Assembly: GCA_037957365.1 (NCBI GenBank)
Contig: JARHVA010008356.1
Span: 166,501 to 230,500, forward strand
Origin: Torreya grandis
Taxonomy: Eukaryota; Streptophyta; Pinopsida; Cupressales; Taxaceae
Reading direction: 5' to 3'
DNA length: 64,000 nucleotides
Each line of letters begins with the position of its first letter. The first letter of the stretch is position 1. This document shows positions 1-13,260 of this stretch, piece after piece. Position numbers and translations under genes: made by a program. The notes beneath the pieces were generated by a model. The model saw only the letters and a program-made list of their open reading frames with translations. It did not search any database and was not told the DNA's origin.

Positions 1-524
1 TTTTGACTTGATGCTCACTATTGATCTCTTTGGTATGATTGAATGCATGCTATTAAATCTTGGGACCCACTAATATTTTTCAAATTGATGCTCACCATTA
101 TATCTTGACATTAGCTCTTAATATTTGGACACTTTTCACTATTGTGTTAAAATTTGGGATATTTGGATTTCAATGGCTATTTCATGAATCTTAAAATTAA
201 CATCCATGTACCTATTCTATTCTACAAGTCTAAATTTGAAGCTTTATATCTTGAGATGTCAATATCATCAAGACATGAAATTTGTAGAAGATGATCTTGG
301 CATAGATAAATTCATATCCATGTGCTATTTTTTCCTTGAAAGACCTCCCAAGTGCATTTATTAAATGTACAATCAAGCTGACCTATTCATTTCTTTATGA
401 TGTCATATGTTGGTCTAGTCTTTCAAAGCTTGTACAAGTCATTTGACCATTCAATCAAATATAAACTTTGATCTTTTATTCAATATAGGAAAAATATTAG
501 TATGTGGGCCAAAAATGGCTAACA
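1..524 (-). repeat. 3' LTR of NA1, partial
   Basis: This stretch matches 5580-6091 closely: shared blocks include the phrases ending in gggacccactaat, ggatatttggatttcaa, tttgaagctttatatc and tatgtgggccaaaaatgg. Similarity stops after AACA at 521-524; beyond that the right LTR has different DNA. The terminal TGTT (minus strand) fits an LTR start. The other 2 kb of the LTR lie outside the window. Confidence 0.75.
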
Positions 525-930
525 TTTATGGTGACTCAACTAGGAAGCATGCCTGCTATGCTTGAGAACCCAAACCATTTGCCTTGTCTAATCCATTAGG
601 CACAACATCTCTTCTCTAGTTCAACATATTCATCTAAAGATAAAAAATAATTTCCTACCTCTAAATAACATCTCTTGAAATAAATAGGTAATAAAAGGAA
701 CAATATAAAACAAATATCCCAAGGCATTTATTGAAGGGAAACACAAAATAAAATAGAAACTAATCTAAAAAAGCAAATACTACTACCCTAATGTGCTTGG
801 ACAAAACTTGGAGGAAAATAGACAACTTGCTATGTGCAAGGAACCTAACTAACTAAGATAAAGCATGATACACTTGGATCAAAAGGAAAATTAATAAAAT
901 CAGCTTTGTGATGAGATGGGGAATGACATA
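525..930. other. NA1 internal 3' untranslated region
   Basis: Non-coding DNA between the LTR and the end of the NA1 ORF. It matches 16784-17130 of NA2 (shared tgactcaacta, gcatgcct/gaatgcct, tatgcttgag/tatgcttgaa, and later agcatgatacacttggat versus gtatgatccacttggat). No convincing purine-rich polypurine tract remains beside the LTR. Confidence 0.55.
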
Positions 931-3462
931 TCACATGTTCCCTTACAAGCTTGGTGGTTGAAGAAGTAAGTCTTTTCTTTTCCAACTCCTTTGGCATGAT
1001 CATATATGGAATATTAGGAGAAAATTAACATCCAATGTAAACATACTCACTTGGTGACTCTTCCTCTTTATCAATATCCAACTAAAATTGGTGTCTCAAA
1101 GGACACCCTCTTATAATGGCAATCTTACTAGTAACCCTTATCTTAGATAAGAGCTCCATTCCTTCATAATTTAGTTAATTAGGCTAAGCACCAAATAGAC
1201 TTTTATTACCTTTTGGAAACATAACCATGAATTTAGGCTCACCAAGGAGCTAATATCCCATTATAAAGATCCAGAACAAGTCCATATTTACAATGAGCTC
1301 TTGAGGTGTTAGTATTGAAGGACTATCCACTCCATGTTTTTTAATTTTTTTAATAACGATATTCTCTTTCTATGAAATTAGACTATAGTCCTCCGAGAGA
1401 AGAATATATCCTACTCTCAAAACATTAAACAAGTCTTAAAATGAGCTCTTTGTCCAATTGGTAACCTTTATATGCCCCATAAATTCATCAATTTGATCAA
1501 CTATTATATACATTTCATGATCTTCTACATAAGATGATACCTCATCTCAAGAGTTGATAGCCTCAACTTCTTCATTATCAACATAAAATGGTAGCTATTT
1601 ATCCTCCTCATTGAAGGTATAAATGCAATACAACTCCACTTCTGATGTAACTTGAATTGTTTGGGCAACTCCTTCATATAAGAAGCTTATGAATCTTAAA
1701 ACCTTGAAATTCTTGACCTCTTCTACCTCATTTACTTGATCGGATGGAACATGCATAATAGGATCTTGATGATAAAGGCTAGGAATCACATTATTTAAGT
1801 GCATAGCCCATGAAGGTTTCTAATTCTGATAAGGATGGGTTATGTGAAGAAAGGTAGATGGAGTGGGCAAAGGGAAAACTATCTCTTTTGGAGGTAGGAA
1901 GCTTGGGACTTTGAATGAAATAAGTGTAGCATTTAGTAGTATGGATAGATTTTGAGGCATAAAATGAATTGGTGTGAAAATTGGTACCTCCATGAACTAC
2001 ACTTTAGGTGAGGAAGCCATAAAACTAGGAAGTTTTAATGGAGTATATTCCTCTTTGAATTCATCTATCTTTATATCTTGAAGGACTAGAACATGCTCAC
2101 CCTTACTGATTGGTGTCCCAATTATGAGATCCTATTCTAAATTTGACAAATCATTATCATTAGTTACAAGTTCAATATGGATTTCACTTCTTACCTATTT
2201 AAGGAGTGGCATAGGATATTCTTGAGATGAATCCAAGAGAGATGAGATTTATATGACACCTCCTTGTTCCAACTATTTATCTTCGATAGTCATTTCATCC
2301 CCCTTATTTTACATACTATTATGAATGAATTTACAATATGGAAATGATTTATAATCTTGAGGATGACAAGTTAAGGATTGAATGAATTTGTATTTCCTTG
2401 ACTGCATGATTTGGCTCCATGATAGAAACTTAGGCTTGTGGTTTTATTGTATAGTTTGCATTGTGGGTTGAGGAATGAAAGGAGGTATGTGAAGCTAAGG
2501 TGTTGTTGTTATATGGCACACATTTTTATCTATATCTTCAATTTCCCTAGTAAGGGAGGCTTTAAAATTAGACATTAATTGCTCATGATGGTTATCTCTT
2601 TCAACATAAACTTGCCTTTCCTCTTGGACTCTTCTTTGGATAGATTTCCATTAGGGGAAGGTTGAGAGGAGTTTGGGGTAAACAAAAATACCTTAAAAAT
2701 TATTTGGTGATTGATTATGAGTGGTGATGGGAAGCTCAACATGAGTTTGACATGGAGTGAATGAGGGAAGGTAAGATGAGTGATGGGGTGTTAAATGTTC
2801 TTGATGGGCTCCCAAATTATCCTCAATATTTGAGATAAGTAAATCTATGTCAAGCATGTCACTACTATTTTTAGGATAACATTCCCTAATGAAAGACATC
2901 AAACTTTTTTTTCATGTAGTACTAAATCTCTAACCCATTTAATGACATGTTTTAGGAGATTTTTCCCATATCCCTTTAACGTGTCAATGTTTATCATATT
3001 ATTTTCTTGGTATAATAGATATTTTTTAAGGATATATATATAATGGCTTAGGGTATGAGTAGGCTATTCAATAATTTCATGTTTCTATCATGACTAATTA
3101 GAAGGATCATCATATGATTGGTATGAGTTACCATACTACTATTAAGGCTTTGTATAGGGTTGGTGATGTTAATCATAAGGATGATAGAGATCATGGTAAG
3201 GTTGATATGGGTCATGTGGAAGGTAAGAGTCATGATATTGATAATAATAATCATTACAAACTTGATGAGGCTCATCATAGATTCGATAAAACTTTTGGTA
3301 TGTCTAATTAGGCCCATATAGATCATGAGGATCATATTGGAACTAATGATAATGAGGTAATTTATAGGGGTATTCACCATATCTATTCATATCAACCTCA
3401 TATATCAAATGAGATGACATAACGGATTAAATTTTTTGATGATACATACCTAGGTTGCTCAT
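930..3462 (-). pseudogene. Decayed ORF of NA1: Tyr/Pro/His/Asp-rich protein of unknown function
   Basis: The likely start is the ATG at 3462-3460 (reads MSNLGMYHQK), 32 bp from the LTR. The first ~130 residues are dominated by Tyr, Pro, His, Asp and Gln, with units such as HDPYQPYHDLYHPYD at about 3170-3220. A frameshift then leads into a second frame holding a mixed acidic and hydrophobic region (2902-2693 and 1804-1595 are its longest open parts). The end carries EYVYIGCQF, a run of residues and then KKRLTSS, which matches the end of the NA2 ORF. Total length would be near 840 residues. Most internal stops are TAA or TAG where NA2 or context suggests Gln. I recognise no gag, protease, RT or integrase motif. 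The first domain resembles a low-complexity or prion-like segment by composition only; its function is unknown. Confidence 0.6.
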
Positions 3463-3494
3463 AAATAGAAGCTTTGATTTAGAGTCACCATTGG

Positions 3495-6091
3495 TGCTAA
3501 CTTACTTGATTCTAGACACTAATTGGAGGAAAGACACACCAAAAATATTTCCACGCTCTTGGATCATGGTCCCACTAGGCATGCCATAATTATTGGCAAT
3601 GCATATTTCACCCTAGTTGAGCAAAGGATTATTCAAGTCCTCTACTCAAATTTAGTCCAACATGGGAATTACCCTAGGTTATTGGTCACTTAATCTTATG
3701 TCAGACCTCTAAAATTTTTAATAAGGCTCACTCCTATAATGCATCACTTATCTAATTTACATTAAAACCTATCCATTGCTAGGAAAAAGGAGATAAAGAT
3801 ATCTAAAATAAAAATCTAATATGATGTTGGTAATGCACCTAAATTGATTTTTCATCCACTCTTACTTAAGCCTTTTAAAAACACTAATGAGGAAATAAAA
3901 GACTAAATATACAACTACAAATGTATGATATGAATCAATATTTTATTTATAGGTTCACCAAGTGTTTAAAACCTATGGGAAGTGATGGAGAGGCCTGATT
4001 TAGGGCACTAACCAGTCAATATATCCACATACTAGCTTCAATAAAATGACATTAAACACTAAAAATGACCTACATAACAGGATAACTAGTAGCTAGGTGA
4101 GATCAAGAGTTGATAAGGAGAGATTTATACCACATATTAAAATCAGACTAACATTGACACACTATACCAGAATAATGAAATATGAAATTAGTCTTCTATT
4201 CATCTCAAGAGATTACAAAGCTCAATCTTGGCAAAGTCTAGTTAATCCCTAGAGAGGAATCCATTTCAAGGATTAGAATCATGTATATATATTATAATGA
4301 ATGATAGATATGGGGAACATGTCTAGGATAATGGAGGAGTCATTAATGATAAATAAATGTGTTGGCATTTTATTGATTCTTTTTTTGTGTGCATGCCTTC
4401 TTCCAATCAGGACAAATCCTTTATCAACAAACTTTATTTTTCTCCAATAATATTTAAGTTTTCTCATTGGCCAACATATTTTATAAATGACAAGAGTATT
4501 TTTTTCATAATGAGTCATGAATAAGTCTATTGGAGAAAAAATATTTAAGATTCGAATAAAATTAATGCTCTAACTACTTCTCCAACCACTAGCTCTCTTT
4601 TTTTTTCCTCCATTCCATCTCCATTTATTTCATGATGTAAGGACAAAGTCCTCATACCCTTGGGTCTGATAGGGCCATCATCATGTCTAATTTTAGTGAT
4701 TGTTTTTCAGATTTATGACTATATCAAAAGATGAGACACTCTTTCATTAATCATATATCTACACCATTTCAATATCTGAGCATAGGTCTCTTCTATAGAT
4801 TGAAAACCAATCTCTTTTATTTTTTTTCCTATAGCTAGTATATCGATGCATACCTATAGATTACATATCTTACTTTTTGATCTCTAGGTTATGTATACAA
4901 TATACCTATCCTACCTCTAGACCCTATGGAATCTGAGAACTCATTATACACATAGTCATAGAATAATACAACTTTGGAAAATGGGGTCGATAGGTTTTAA
5001 ATATTTGACCAGAGGTCTTAAAATATGTTTTAATGGTGATGAAAACTTATCAAAAATGAAGCTTCACCATTAACAACATTGACTATATAAATGTGTTGAT
5101 TCAATGGTGTTCAATTGCACTCTAATGGTGGTATATTCCCATTGGAACATTATTCTTGGTTTGACCTTGGTCACATGTTCAGCCTCCACTTGAAATCCCT
5201 AGCTTTGAATATTAATTTTAGTTGTTAATATTGATTTGGGCTTCTCATATTATGCCAAATTTCATTTCTTTATTTGTTATATAGGATTCTATTGACTCTT
5301 TGACCTCTTACATATTATAGATTTTATTTGGTATGATTTCACACTCATCATTGATCTTCTTTTAGTTGAACATGTTTTTTCCACTTGGTAGTTCCTCATT
5401 AGCCTTTGAGATCCATTAACTTGTTAACTCATCACTCATTTTTATATATCTATGTATGATTACACATGAACAATTGATCTGCCTAGACCCACTAGCATCT
5501 ATCAAATGATGCTCACTATTGGAACACTCAAGATCTTTCCACTTCTCAGCTTCTCACTTAAGATGACCTTTTGACTTAGTGATCACCATTAATCTCTTTA
5601 GTATGATTGGAAATTTACCTTAGATCTTGGGACCCGCTAACATCTATCAGATCAATGCTCACTATTGGATCTTGACTATAGCTCCTGAGATTCAGACACT
5701 TGTCACTCTCACATTAAACCTTAGGATATTTGGATTCAAATGGCTATTTCATGAAGCTTAAATTTAATGTTTTTACACTTGTTTCATTTTTAAAGTCTAA
5801 CTTTGAAGCTTTATATCTCGAGATAACAATCTCATAAAGACATGAAATTTGTAGAGGATGATTTTAACATGAAAAAATTCATCTCCATTTGGTCTTTTCT
5901 CCCTGACAGACATCCCAAGTGAAAATATTAAATGTAAAATTAAGATAACCCATTTATTTTTGTATGACATCCTATGATGGTTTGGTCCTTCAAATCTTGT
6001 ACAGGTCATTTGATCATTCACTCAAATATGAACTTTGCTCATCTATTCAATCCAATACAAAAATTGGTATGTGGGCCAAAAATGGTCAACA
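3495..6091 (-). repeat. 5' LTR of NA1
   Basis: About 2.6 kb, bounded by TGCTAA on the plus strand at 3495 (so ending TTAGCA on the coding strand) and AACA at 6088-6091. The same start is seen at 52014 (TGCTAA) and, less exactly, at 18817 (TGCAAT). Conserved blocks with the NA2 LTRs include attattggc, acatgggaat, gtcagacctct, atgcaccta and a long run near 4080-4260. Just left lies TGGTGACTC on the minus strand (3490-3482), a possible decayed primer-binding site. Confidence 0.75.
4278..4292 (-). promoter_or_regulatory. TATA-like box of NA1 LTR
   Basis: AT-rich tatatatatt block at the position where both NA2 LTRs carry CTATAAATATAGG on the minus strand. It lies about 790 bp inside the gag-proximal LTR edge, the same distance as in the NA2 LTRs. 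Confidence 0.45.
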
Positions 6092-6239
6092 CTTACTAAC
6101 CTATGAAATGAAATGGAAATATAAGAGCATTAATGATGAATTTGTCCAAAAGTGTGAGTTAGTATGGGCACTAATTGGAAGAGAAATTGACTTCATATAC
6201 TACATAGACATTCAATAGGCAACCCTACAACAATATAAG

Positions 6240-6720
6240 GTATGGCTCATCATAGAGTTTAAGATAAAGAAATTTACAAGTTAGACTATTCAAGACTTAA
6301 AGGAGATAAGGCAAAAGTTGAGAGAATTAGTCTATGACTATGATCATAGGTTCTCTAATATTATGAATAAGCTTGAATTTGCCTTAATAGACAAAGCTAC
6401 ATGGTTTGTTGAAGGATTGTGCTCTAAAATCAGATTTTCCACTATGAAAACTCAATATGCTACTAAATTAGATGGTAGATATGCTACCTATGAGTAGAAA
6501 AAATTGAATACTATGGAGAATCTCATGTCATAAATTCCAAGATTAAAAACACATTTCAATATTTTATAAAGAGAATGAAACAATACCATGAGGCAAATAA
6601 ACCTAAGTTGAAACTATGGTTTATGGAGTGTAGGAAAGAAGGACATTGTAGGAATGATTTTCCTAAGATTAAGAGAGAATCATGTGAAATACATCAAGTA
6701 GTAGGGAATGTAATATTGTA
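6240..6720 (+). pseudogene. Gypsy-1 gag fragment with zinc-knuckle remnant
   Basis: Reads KEIRQKLRELVYDYDHRFSN followed by NKLEFALIDKATWFVEGL, typical of the retrotransposon gag capsid region. At 6613-6663 a decayed CCHC knuckle reads MECRKEGHCRNDFP; the first and last Cys of the usual C-x2-C-x4-H-x4-C pattern are lost. Several in-frame stops occur. Gag would normally form the cytoplasmic particle and bind the element RNA. Confidence 0.65.
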
Positions 6721-7889
6721 GTGACATCTACAAAATTTTCAAGAACCTAAAGAATTTGTATTTTAATTTTTGTAAGTCACAAAATCATGATGAAAATAAA
6801 TGAAAGGATTTGAAGGAGCTTAAGGAAGACATCACCAAAAATGTATTCACCATCAATCTATAACAAGTGTCATCAATAAAGCAAACAATTTCAAGCCAAT
6901 AGGTTGATAAATTTTCTATAACGTAAGAAGGTCCATAATGGATTCCTAGTTCATCACAATACCAACCTCAATGTTTAGTTGGTTGGATCCCTCCTTTACC
7001 AAGTTAGACACCACCATATTTTTAATACCAGTATGTAGTACCCTAGAGCTTAGCCATGATGAAGCAGTAAAAAATGAGTTAGACCCCACTAATTACATAA
7101 TAATAATTTGGAATTTTAGATAATACCCAATAACATCAGCATTGGATTACAACATAACAATAAGGAGGGTATAAAGGAGGATATCAATCCAATAGAGGAG
7201 GATCTAGGGGTAGAAACAAGGGAGGTTACCAAGGTGCCATAAGAAATAACTATCAATGGCCTCCTTTGCAATGCTATATAAGTGGAGAGCAACATCAATT
7301 GCAATAAAATTTCCCTTTGAATCTTCAAATATAGTCTTATTGTGCATACTATAGAATATATAACCAATATTAGGTAGAAGACTATCCTATCTTAGAAAAA
7401 CAAATAAAAGATAAGGCTATTAGGAATGTGAATATAGTGAATGTGTAACCTAAGTAAGATGACTTATTTAATTCTATTACATGACGTCAACACATAGAAA
7501 GAGGTTTGTCTCCTTTGTAAATGCCTTAAGATTAGGGAATCCAAAAAGTAAAATAGGAAGAATACTTAGACCTAGATATAGAAAAGGGGCTCATGTATGA
7601 AGTTACACAAATGCTAAAAACATTCAACATCAAGACACTACTGAAGGATATGTTTTAGTAATGGATTCTCAAATTTATGGCTAGATCATGTGCATTATGC
7701 ATTAAGATGGAGTTGTAACTGTGTTGAGAGATATTTTGAAACTTTTAAGCACACTTCATAATGAAGACATCTCATAGAACATCAAAAACATGCTACATAA
7801 TCTAATGTAGTGTGCATAATGAGGACCAAAAAAGATAGAAAAGCTTATTTGGTATATCAAAACAAAGAAGCTTTGAGATGTAGACACAT

Positions 7890-8290
7890 GAATCAACATT
7901 GAGGTTGTAGGCTATGAAATTCCAAAAGTTGTCTTTAATTTTGGAAACATAGTCAACATGATTACTAGGTCTACATTGGAGGCTATTGGATGATTGATTA
8001 TAAGCTATGACCTAGAAACTCTGAGCTTAGTTGACTATGGATGAGTTGAGCCCATTGGTATATTAGAAGATGTTAAGAGCAAAGTCACAAAATTGACCCT
8101 ATGAGGTTACTTTGAAGTCATCGATATAAAGATAACAATAACACATTACCTTATTCTAATTGGTAAGGAATGGACATATGATGGTCAAATGACTATCAAC
8201 ATTGTGAAAAATTAGTTAGATGCATATCATGGAGATAAGGTTGTTTTCATTCTTTTGAATATGGCATACGAACCTTACATCATTCTTGTT
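7890..8290 (+). pseudogene. Gypsy-1 aspartic protease remnant
   Basis: Reads GYEIPKVVFNFGNIVNMITR then STLEAIG, matching the flap and active-site neighbourhood of Ty3/gypsy proteases; the catalytic D-S/T-G is changed to NFG. Downstream LIGKEWTYDGQMTIN is the usual protease C-terminal block of these elements. It would have cut the polyprotein; it is inactive as read. Confidence 0.65.
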
Positions 8291-8299
8291 GAATTAGAG

Positions 8300-9595
8300 T
8301 TTCCACATGTTACACAAGAAATCAGTTGGATGAAGGTAAACTCTAAGGAAAATCCAAAAGCTCTATATATAGTCAAGTGAAAATTCTTTTATGAGCATAC
8401 TAAACCTCAAGTACAATCATTACTCACTCAATATTTTAAGACATATAAATAATGAAGGCCTAAACTAATACTTAATCAACCATTGGAAACTTAGTTTGTC
8501 ATAGAAGATTATATAACCATGTCTGCCAAATCACTTACTAATTTAGAAGTTGAATTCCTCTATCAAGTAGATGATCATATGTAATATTATATAGAGCCAA
8601 CTAGAGAAGGAACTTTGCCTTGGGAAATATATTTATCTATTAGTGGAGACTCAGACACACACCTACTCAACCAGGCTCAAGGTGATCATGAAACTCAACC
8701 TATGAGAATGATCTTTGCACATAAAAATAACTCCATGCATACTATACAAATGAGGATATCAATTAGTTAAATATACACTTACAAGTTCATGTACCTACTA
8801 TCATCTAGTAGCTTAGTGCTCTAAATTATGATCTAAAGGGAATTGTAGTGACATGGTGGGTAACTGATAGAAATTATCATCTTAAGTGCGATGGTGCATG
8901 TGAACTCATGATTAGAAGGTTATAAATACTGTAGGTCACCAAAATAATTTATCATTTATTATAGTAAAGTGAGTGTCCTAAAATCCATATTCATAAATGT
9001 GTTGATGTCTGGACTGAGGAATATGTGGCATCTAAGTATTGCATTCACATCTTCCATTATACACTTCCTCCATTACCATCAACATGGTATATGCATCAAG
9101 ATTATAAGTGCAAATTGATTTCATATAGAATTTTTTTTTTGAAGATGATAATCCTCTAGTTCATAATGCACTACTAAAAATCAAACATTTCCTATTTCAT
9201 GGGTGTACTAAATATCTAATCACCATGATGAAATCCACTACATAGAAGAATGCAACTTTTGATCCCAATTCGGTATTATATAGATACAAAGCTACTAATA
9301 AATAATAAAAATATATTACATATCCATGACACCAAATAAAATATGAAGAAGAAGACACTGAAGATTTAGATACTAATGGTGATATTGATTTGAGTGATCT
9401 ATTTTTACCTGAATGGCTAACAAAATGAATAAAGTACCTAGATACAAAACTAACTGACGAAGACAAGTTACACATCATATAAATTCAAGAATAGGAATGG
9501 AAATGAATGATATAAGAATCTGTTGATGAGGAAAATAGTAATATTTACTAGTATCCCATTAAAAATCATCTATAAAACATTTAAACTAAGGAGGT
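8300..9595 (+). other. Gypsy-1 protease-RT linker
   Basis: Broken reading frames with acidic stretches such as EEDTEDLDTNGDIDLSDLFL at about 9346-9406. Linkers between protease and RT in these elements are often acidic. I see no catalytic domain here, though a decayed one cannot be excluded. Confidence 0.4.
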
Positions 9596-10330
9596 TCCCA
9601 AATTAGTGCATATAGGTGATTATTGGATAGAAGCTAAAGTTTTTGAAGCTATGCAACTCTTACAAGATTATCAGGATGTTTTTCCCACTAAATTTTTGGA
9701 GGTCTAAGGAGTTGATCCATCTCTAGGAGAAATATATATCAAACTCAAGGAATGCACATGACCCACAAAGAAACAACCATTCAAGCTAAATCCAAACATG
9801 AAATTGAAAGTAAAGGTCAAACTTGATAGAATGTAGGATGCAAGAATAATCTATCTTTTTGAAAAGGTATATTGGGTTATTCCCATGGTAATGCAACCTA
9901 AAAAATAGGGGAGATCAGAGTATGTGCATATTATATCATTCTTAATGAATCATGTGTAAATGATTTATTCCCAATTATCTTCACTGACAAAGTTTTATAA
10001 TCTATCATAGGACGTGAAATATACTATTTCATGGATGGTTTCAGTGGTTATCATCAAATATCCATCATAGAAGAAGATAGAGCCAAAATAAATTTTACCA
10101 TAGAATGGGGATCCTTTGCATATAAGGTAATGCCTTTTGGCCTGAATAACACACCTATGGTTTTCTCTTAGACAATGGTGACTACGTTCAAGGACTTCAT
10201 TCATGACTTCCTATAAATTTATCTTGATGATTGGTCAGTATTTTCTTTGTTTAAAGAACATTTGTCTAAACTACACCTCATGTTATAATGTTGTCAATCT
10301 CTATGCATTACTTTTAATTAATAAAAATGT
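9596..10330 (+). pseudogene. Gypsy-1 reverse transcriptase remnant
   Basis: N-terminal RT spacer at 9650-9700 (LLQDYQDVFPTKFLEV). Palm region reads FMDGFSGYHQISIIEEDRAK (10027-10086), then FTIEWGSFAYKVMPFGLNNT (10096-10155), and IYLDDWSVF with the YxDD catalytic pair near 10218. These are diagnostic Ty3/gypsy RT blocks. Stops replace residues in several places (for example TAG in the A-T-F-Q-R block). Confidence 0.8.
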
Positions 10331-10599
10331 CTCTTATTTTCACCTTTTGGTGTCATGTTAGGTCATGTAGTATGTAGTTAAGGCATTTTGGTATACCAAG
10401 AACAAAATGTAGTCATTTTGAGTATGCCTCCACTAGTCAGCTCTAAAAAAGTGGGATCTTATCTTGGCCATATAGGGTACTAGCGCAAGTTTATCAAAAG
10501 ATATGAAGCCATTTTATCTTTGTTGGAATCCTTACTAAGTAAAAATGTCAGTTTTGTCTAGACTTTCGAGTGCCAAGCCACCTTCATAGTGATGAAATA

Positions 10600-10990
10600 G
10601 AGATTAGTTATTTCACTCATCCTCATATTTATAGATTTAAACAATCTCTTTCACATGCACATTAATACTTTGGGTATTGTAGTTAGTATTGTTGTTGTGA
10701 ATCTAAGAGATGGTGGAATCAACCATCCCATTCATTTTGCAAGCCAAAAATTATCTGCCATAGAAAAAAACTACACAACAACTGAAAGAGAAACATTGGC
10801 TATATTATTCACATTATAGTAATTTTGACACTATCTTATTGTGACACCATTTAAATTTTTCACCAATCATCAAGCTCTATGATACCTTGTCAATAAGTCA
10901 ATGCTTGAAATACACATTTCTAGATGGTTGATGTTATTTTAAGAATTCCAATTTCACATTAATGTTAAGAAGAGAAAATATGGGGTTAGA
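10600..10990 (+). pseudogene. Gypsy-1 RNase H remnant
   Basis: Reads HPIHFASQKLSAIEKNYTTT then ERETLAI, the E-containing motif of the Ty3/gypsy RNase H, then FFTNHQALWYL (decayed T-D-H-x-A-L) and HISRWLMLF. The first Asp block (FIDLNNLFHMHI) is degraded. It would degrade RNA in RNA-DNA hybrids during reverse transcription. Confidence 0.75.
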
Positions 10991-11269
10991 TCATCTTATT
11001 TTCATTCATAATGGTGAAGGATCATAAGAATTATAGGAAGATTCTCCTGATGCTCATCTCTTTCACATTTATACGATTCTAGAAAACTTTGAAGCAATCA
11101 CCAACTTCTTCAAATAAGGATTATTCCTTGTGCACTATAAAAAAAGAGGCAAGAATTAGTTTTTCACTAGAGCTTTACCATACACCATCATCAATGGGAT
11201 TCTATATCATTTGGGGAAGGATGAAGTACTACACAAGGTAGTTATAGAACAAGAATGACCTCAACTCTT

Positions 11270-12335
11270 GCAGGAGGCACACCAAGGACTAGCAAGAGGA
11301 CATTTTTCTAGAGATAATACTGATAGGAAGTTGTTATAGAGTGGGTTATGGTGGCCAAATATTTTTTATGATACACATGGAGTAGCACAACACTATGAGT
11401 ATGTCAATACATGGGTAAACCAGTAAAAAAATATGAAAAGCCTTTGTAACCTTTGTTAGCTGAGCAACCTTTTGAATAATGGGGCATTGACTTTGTCAAA
11501 CCCATTGATCCATTGTGAAAATGTATTAAATTAATGTATATTATCACTATGAATGACTACTTTATCACATGGTTTAAAACTACTACAACACCTAGATGTG
11601 GTGTGAAGGATGTAATAAAGTTTCTCTATGAGAACACTATTACAATTTTTAGATGCCCTATCAAAATCACTAGCGATTGAGGGATGAAATTCCTTAATAA
11701 CACCATCAAGGATATTACTGAGGAATTTATGATTTATCATCATAAAATAAATATGTACTATCCACAAGCCAATGGCCAAGCTGAAGATTCTAACAAAGTG
11801 TTGAAAAAATGTTGACAAACTTATGTGACATCAAGAGTGATGATTGGTAAGATCACATTTCTATGATTCTATGGTCATATCCCACACACTATAAGATAGC
11901 CACAAGTTCTACTCCATTTTAATTAGTCTATAGGTCTAAAGAAGTTCTACCAATAGAATACTTAGTACCCATTCTATACATAATAATGGTCATGAGACAA
12001 AGGGATTATGAATCTCTCACCAGTAAACTTCTCAAACTGAATAGGATGGATGTGTATAGATGTAGAGCATCTTAGATGTAGGAAGTTCACAAATAGATCT
12101 AGAAATCATGACATGAAAGGAATATGTACCATAAGTAATTTCATAAAGATCAACCAATCTTATTATATGATAGTCATTTTAGAGCATTTCTAGGCAAATT
12201 ATAGATTCAATAGAAAGGGCCTTATGCTATACATGAACTATCATAACAAGGAACTATGGTTTTGAGATATCATTAGGGATCCATTTTACTAAGGTGGGTT
12301 AATAGTTGTAGGATTAATCCCTACCACCAATAGTT
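11270..12335 (+). pseudogene. Gypsy-1 integrase remnant
   Basis: Starts with the zinc-binding region (EAHQGLARGHFSRDN, then GLWWPNIF). The catalytic core begins at EQPFE-stop-WGIDFVKPI near 11460. The YYPQANGQAED block (11757-11790) holds the third acidic residue of the D-D-35-E triad. The C-terminal WKGP-like block near 12205 and the RWVN near 12292 end the polyprotein. Frameshifts and stops are frequent. Confidence 0.78.
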
Positions 12336-13260
12336 TAATTGATCTCATTTTACTAAGTGAGTGGGTGGTGAGTAGTACCACGTAGATAAGGATTTATAAT
12401 TTTTGCATGTTTATTATGTGTTTTTTTTCTATCTATGTGTGTTTGTAGATGATCTCTTTAATACCATTTGAGAAGCATGATATCATTCATAGTGTGCACC
12501 AACCATGCATAAGAGAATCCATGTACACCATCATGAATATCACCAAGAGTGAATGAAATAAATTAAGTCTAGGAAAGGTATGGACAAGTCACATCAACAA
12601 TATCTCCATCATAAAATGATCATCCACCAAAAATAAATTCTATATCAAAGGTTCAAGTGACTTAATATTTAAAAAACTAATATCCTTTCAACATCATTTG
12701 ATTGTACCCCTATACAAATAGTAAAGAGCATAAAGTTGTATCTCCACACATGTGTTAATGACTAACTATCTTAATTTCCAAATTGAATAAGATTTTACAC
12801 ATCCACTATTACACTCATATTGAATGGACAACTAAGTTTGTCATTTATAAAGAATCCAATAGGTGAAAAATCTATAAAGGCCAAGTTTGAGAACAAAATT
12901 GGCATTTTATTCTTGCACATATTTTCACAACTTGAAAATTCAAAGAGGAAAGCTAGTTTTATTACATAAAGAGCCCTCAATGTTTCAAGTTCATCACTCA
13001 AGAATAATGGATACATCATGGCTCATCAAGGGACTAAAATATGCACAAAAATAATTAATGTACATCAATATGGATTTTAGGTAGACAAAGTTCAATGATC
13101 TATAGCCATTTGACTTCCTTTAATTAGTAGAATAAAAGCTATTTCATTTAGACCCCATCAATGTTGTGTAACCATTCTCTCTCATAACCCCCCACCACTT
13201 CTAGAACATAGATGTCGAGTGCCCACTTTGAATGCTAATTTTTTGTCACCTAAGGGAGAT
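12336..13260. other. Gypsy-1 3' internal non-coding region
   Basis: No coding signal recognised. It ends in CACCTAAGGGAGAT at 13247-13260, a purine-rich tract directly before TGTAGAAATT, which is the expected arrangement of polypurine tract and 3' LTR. Confidence 0.45.

Larger units (their letters stand above)
1..6091 (-). mobile_element. NA1: non-autonomous LTR retrotransposon with Tyr/Pro-rich ORF
   Basis: Two related LTR sequences (1-524, cut by the window edge, and 3495-6091) flank about 3 kb of internal DNA in which I find no protease, RT or integrase. Orientation is minus: the TATA-like box of the right LTR points left, and the only long decayed ORF begins 32 bp left of that LTR. A related element, NA2, lies at 14196-22517. 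Lack of pol makes this a LARD-like, non-autonomous element that would depend on enzymes of another element. The base next to its right end (6092) is the start of plus-strand Gypsy-1 DNA, so NA1 may have inserted into Gypsy-1, whose 5' part would then lie left of the window. The left target duplication cannot be seen. Confidence 0.7.

Noticed and set aside
3114..3311. Plus-strand 65-codon ORF rich in His and Asp
   Set aside because: It is the complement of the Tyr/Pro/His-rich NA1 domain on the minus strand; the sense frame is shared with NA2 and this one is not.
5964..6218. 84-codon plus-strand ORF across the NA1 LTR edge
   Set aside because: It spans the LTR border at 6091, so it joins LTR DNA to Gypsy-1 DNA by chance.
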